Source: Euleptes europaea
Taxonomy: Eukaryota; Chordata; Lepidosauria; Squamata; Sphaerodactylidae
DNA length: 64,000 bases
Assembly: GCF_029931775.1 (NCBI RefSeq)
Contig: NC_079332.1
Coordinates: forward strand, 3,298,501 to 3,362,500
Reading direction: 5' to 3'
A program made the translations under genes and the position numbers. Positions within the stretch are counted from its first letter, which is position 1. Each line of letters opens with the position of its first letter. Positions 61,101 through 64,000 of the stretch are shown piece by piece. The notes below the pieces were generated by a model that was given only the letters and a program-made list of their open reading frames with translations, made no database searches and had not been told where the DNA came from.

Positions 61101-63595
61101 CTGTTCAAGACACTGGAACTTTGCACACAAAAAAATAGCATAAGAACATAAGAAAAGCCCTGCTGGATCAGACCGAGGCCCCTCAAGTCCAGCAGTCTAT
61201 TCACACAGTGGCCAACCAGATGCCTCTAGGAAGCCCACAAACAAGATGACTGCAGCAGCATTGTCCTGCCTGTGTTCCACAGCACCTAATGCAATAGGCA
61301 TGCTCCTCTGATCCTGGAGAGAATAGGTATGCAGCATGACTAGTATCCATTCTAACTAATAGCCATGAATAACCCTCTTCTCCATAAACATGTCCACTCC
61401 CCTCTTAAAGCCTTCCAAGTTGGCAGCCATCGCCACATCCTGGTGATGTAACTATGAGAATTTCCATTAGGAGCTGCTGAACACGGAAATGCATTGAAGA
61501 ACCTTCGACAGATTATACAGACATGAACATATAATGCACGCAAAGGTGAGATCTCACATACGATTCCCCCCCCCCTCAAATATCGCCAGGGGTTTGGGAA
61601 GCCTCAGTAAGGCAAAGAATATGGGTTTTTTAATCTCTGTGTCCGTCATGCTGTACAATCTTGGACACCCTCTTGCCAACGCTCAGCTTAGCCTAACTTC
61701 ACAAGGAGGATGAGTAGAAAGCAGGGGTCTACCCAGGCTATTCAGCAGCTGACACAAGCATTAGAGAGACTTTGCAACCACTGCCAGAGGAGGGAGGTTT
61801 TCAGCATCAGGACTGGACATTTAAAATGTGTCATTTCTGTTTAGTCATGCTTCCGACTGATGAGTTAGCGGATGATTTAACCACTTTTGTTGGCCTTTAG
61901 CTTATAACTAATGAGGAAGAGTGGTTCCTCAGTGGAACAGGCTTCCTCGGGAGGTGGTAAGCGCTCCTTCCCTGGAGGTTTTTAAGCAGAGGCTAGATGG
62001 CCATCTGTCAGCAATGCTGATTCTATGACCTTGGGCAGATCATGAAAGGGAGGGCACCTTGGCCATCTTCTGGGCATGGAGTAGGGGTCACTGGGTGTGT
62101 GGGGGGGGCAGGTAGTCGTGAGTTTCCTGCATTGGGCAGGGGGTTGGACTAGATGACCCTGGTGGTCCCCTCCAACTCTATGATTCTAAGAAGAATTGGT
62201 TTTTATATGCCGACTTTCTCCACCACTTAAGGAAGAATCAAACCGGCTTACCATCACCTTCATGAGATGAAGCCCTGAGGCAGAATGGTCATAAATGGAT
62301 TTGAAGGGCATCTCCCCACAAATTCTGCGTCATTCTGCAAGCTCACTCGAGGCAGACAGAACACCCTGTGCAGGGTATGCACCCAGTGGAGCCTTACCTG
62401 TCACCGATGAGTTGGACAAGATGGAGAAGGAACAGACGTGCTGGGAAGGATTTCCCGACGGCCGGGGGAGCAGGGTTCTCTGAGAAAGAAAGCAAAGGCA
62501 AGGCGCTTTGAAAACTTGCCAGTAAAAACAAAACCCTACACCTTTCAAGATTGCCACTCCTTTACGTTTTCCGTCCCACAACAACAAGGTCTGACCCATC
62601 CGCTGCTACAAAGAAGAGCTTGGGAAAAAAAAGTACAGAAGAGGGCAAACGAGACGATTAAGGGACTGGAGCTCTTTTCCTATGAGGAGAGGCTGAAGAG
62701 TGAGGGAGTTCTCAGGCGGGGGGGAGGCAACGAAGGTGGGGGAGGACAGTAGAGAGGCTGGCAGTTGTGTGAATCGGGTTGTTGGACTCAATGGGCCGCT
62801 GGTCTGATCCAACGGCATTCTTTGGGGAGGGGCTGTGGCTCAGTGGTAGAGCCTCTGCTTGGCATGCAGAAGGGTCCCAGGTTCAATCCCCGACATCTCC
62901 AGTTAAAGGGACTAGGCAAGGAGGTGATGGGAAAGACCTCTGCCTGAGACCCTGGAGAGCTGCCGCTGGTCTGAGTAGACCGTACTGACTTTGACAGACC
63001 AAAGGTCTGATTCAGTGGAAGGCAGCTTCACGTGTTCTTCTTAAGAGGGACATCTTTGGCTGGCTTTTGGAGTCTTGCCTGCAAGCACCCCCATTCTAAG
63101 CCCCTGTTAAAACTGCCCTGACCCTGGGACAGCTGGTATGAGCCCAGCAACACAGAAACGTTTCCACGGGAGAACACAAATGTGATCACGTCAGCCGGTT
63201 TCCTAAGCATTTGTTTCCACTTGTGTTTCTCTTTGCCTGCTGTGGTCAGTCCTCCGCTGAGGTAACACACACCGTGCGCTTTCCAGCTCTTTGAAAGACG
63301 CTGGTGTTGCGAGGGCAGGAGCACCGGGTGCTCCGCAGTAGAGGATGGTGTGCCTCTGCCACACGAAAAGGGAACTGCACAAAGGGAAATAAGGCTGAGT
63401 ATCCGAGCCGCAGTAGGAACCAGTTGGTGACTGTCCACTCAGATGGAAGAAATCCAAAATCCGTCCACAAACCCCATTCAGTTCCCAGAACACACATTCC
63501 ACTTCGTCAGTGTCTCTGACCTGTACTACTAGCGGTTTTCGCAGGTGTCTGTTACGCAATTTCTTTGGCTTGGGCAAGAAGAAATCAGACTGCAT
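55146..63595 (-). CDS. CRAMP1: CRAMP1 (cramped chromatin regulator), 3' eight coding exons, partial
   Basis: Exons, in transcript order: 63521-63595, 62398-62479, 60399-60577, 59622-59702, 58326-58560, 57603-57767, 56161-56306, 55146-55313 (TGA). Splice sites are consensus and phases agree throughout, encoding the C-terminal 376 residues; human CRAMP1 has about 1,270, so the SANT-containing N-terminal part is off the right edge. Recognisable blocks are LPKPKKLRNRHLRKPLVVQ, HVCSFSILSNSSVTGTIDL, GTPVLSLPELPK, PQWYPNDSTDSSLSSLF and the end DYISRFNDLAQELSIPEP followed by a glycine run and GDLSQ. CRAMP1 is a nuclear Polycomb-linked protein that supports linker-histone H1 gene expression. This region is Ser/Pro-rich and mostly disordered, with a conserved C-terminal tip. 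No disruption is seen. It is transcribed towards JPT2 in the same direction. Confidence 0.96.
55590..56093 (+). repeat. Two tandem CR1-like 3' ends
   Basis: Each contains GACTGCTGGACTTGATGGGCC-type sequence and ends TTCTTATGTTCTTATG (near 55790 and 56090). They occupy most of the last CRAMP1 intron, so the same unit was duplicated or inserted twice. Confidence 0.8.
56600..56889 (-). repeat. tRNA-derived SINE, family A
   Basis: Near-full copy in a CRAMP1 intron, sense to the gene. Confidence 0.85.
57949..58212 (+). repeat. tRNA-derived SINE, family C
   Basis: Lacks the very start of the tRNA head. It contains CTGACGGAAGTCGGTTTCAG and ends GGGGACCTTTACCTTTT. It lies 110 bases from CRAMP1 exon 58326-58560. 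Confidence 0.85.
58720..58985 (+). repeat. Penelope-type end with imperfect hammerhead-like core
   Basis: In plus orientation the box CTGATGA (58834-58840) is followed by a GGCC/GGCC hairpin and CACATCTGGTGTGTGG. Surrounding sequence resembles the minus-strand copies at 5.8 and 47.9 kb. Confidence 0.65.
59028..59265 (-). repeat. tRNA-derived SINE, family A
   Basis: Copy with an internal deletion, directly followed by a reverse 5S-derived SINE (59266-59385). Confidence 0.8.
59266..59385 (-). repeat. 5S-Sauria-type SINE, 5' half
   Basis: Reverse copy: GTGGTCTCCCATCCAAATAC and CTTCTAAGATCTGACAGGAT match the 5S-derived part. The Bov-B-like tail is missing. Confidence 0.8.
60132..60368 (-). repeat. 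tRNA-derived SINE, family A
   Basis: Copy ending about 30 bases from CRAMP1 exon 60399-60577, on its donor side. Confidence 0.8.
61141..61445 (-). repeat. CR1-like LINE 3' end
   Basis: Starts AAGAACATAAGAAAAGCCCTG and runs to GCCATCGCCACATCCTGG. A 40-base fragment of the same end lies at 61016-61058. Confidence 0.85.
61920..62188 (+). repeat. CR1 LINE 3' end
   Basis: From GAGTGGTTCCTCAGTGGAAC to CTATGATTCTAAG, followed immediately by a family A SINE tail (62189-62263, minus). Confidence 0.85.
62636..62822 (+). repeat. CR1-like LINE fragment
   Basis: Contains CGATTAAGGGACTGGAGC and TATGAGGAGAGGCTGAAGAG, typical of the CR1 3' coding end, and TTGGACTCAATGGGCCGCTG of its UTR. Confidence 0.7.
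62824..63038 (+). repeat. tRNA-derived SINE, family B
   Basis: Full plus copy from GGGAGGGGCTGTGGCTCAG to GGCAGCTTCACGTGTTC, well preserved in both A- and B-box regions. Confidence 0.9.
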
Positions 63596-64000
63596 CTGAA
63601 AAATAAACCAACAAAAACACCTTTTGAAGACGTGCCCCCCCACACGTACACACTTCCTTGCTCACTGCTCAGAACAGACTCCCCAAAAAGAGGAATCACT
63701 TTTTCACTCAATAGGAGTGCTGGACTACTGTCTGGGAGACCCAGGTTCGAATCCCCACCCATGCCATGGAAGCTCACTGGGTGACCTTGGGCCGGTCACA
63801 CACTCTCAGCCTAACCTACCTCACAGGATTGTTGTAAGGATGAAATGGGAGGGGAGGAGAAAGCTGTGCTGGATCCCCATTGGGGAGAAAGGTGGGGTAC
63901 AAATGAATCAAATAAACAAACAAATCAATCAATCAATAACTGATCAGATTGTGGAACTCACAAATTACTAGTTTAAGGGGGGGGGCGAGAGAAATTTACG

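Noticed and set aside
62824-62900. tRNA gene
   Set aside because: A- and B-box sequences are present, but the cloverleaf is not maintained and the sequence continues as a repeated SINE body.

Overview
The window is vertebrate nuclear DNA, most likely from a squamate reptile (lizard or snake). It has spliced genes with long introns, three CpG-island promoters and dense reptile-type repeats. The repeats include CR1 LINE 3' ends, a Bov-B/RTE LINE 3' end, 5S-rRNA-derived SINEs with Bov-B-like tails (the 5S-Sauria type), several tRNA-derived SINE families, hAT-like elements and Penelope-type fragments with hammerhead-like ribozyme cores. Species cannot be told from the sequence.

Host genes. (1) 1-15,282, minus: first six coding exons of MAPK8IP3 (JIP3), continuing off the left edge. 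(2) 16,791-20,879, minus: three phase-0 exon-like segments that would join into an unrecognised protein of about 96 residues (candidate gene). (3) 22,810-34,738, plus: a complete 13-exon, 480-residue major facilitator transporter clearly related to MFSD1, with its own CpG island. (4) 41,103-50,956, minus: complete five-exon JPT2 (HN1L), 190 residues. (5) 55,146-63,595, minus: the last eight coding exons of CRAMP1, whose 5' part lies off the right edge.

The order CRAMP1-JPT2-MAPK8IP3, all on one strand, matches human 16p13.3. The MFSD1-like gene sits on the opposite strand between JPT2 and MAPK8IP3, where human has no such gene. Its features fit a lysosomal protein: an acidic dileucine tail motif, a dense cluster of N-glycosylation sites in the first luminal loop, and perfect or near CLEAR/E-box palindromes just after exon 1.

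The genes appear functionally independent: axonal transport/JNK scaffold, solute carrier, microtubule-associated or cytosolic adaptor, chromatin regulator. Structural highlights are two coding exons whose 3' splice sites use a SINE tail as the pyrimidine tract, an array of nine 153-bp repeats in JPT2 intron 1, several long inverted repeats, and at least six hammerhead-like cores.
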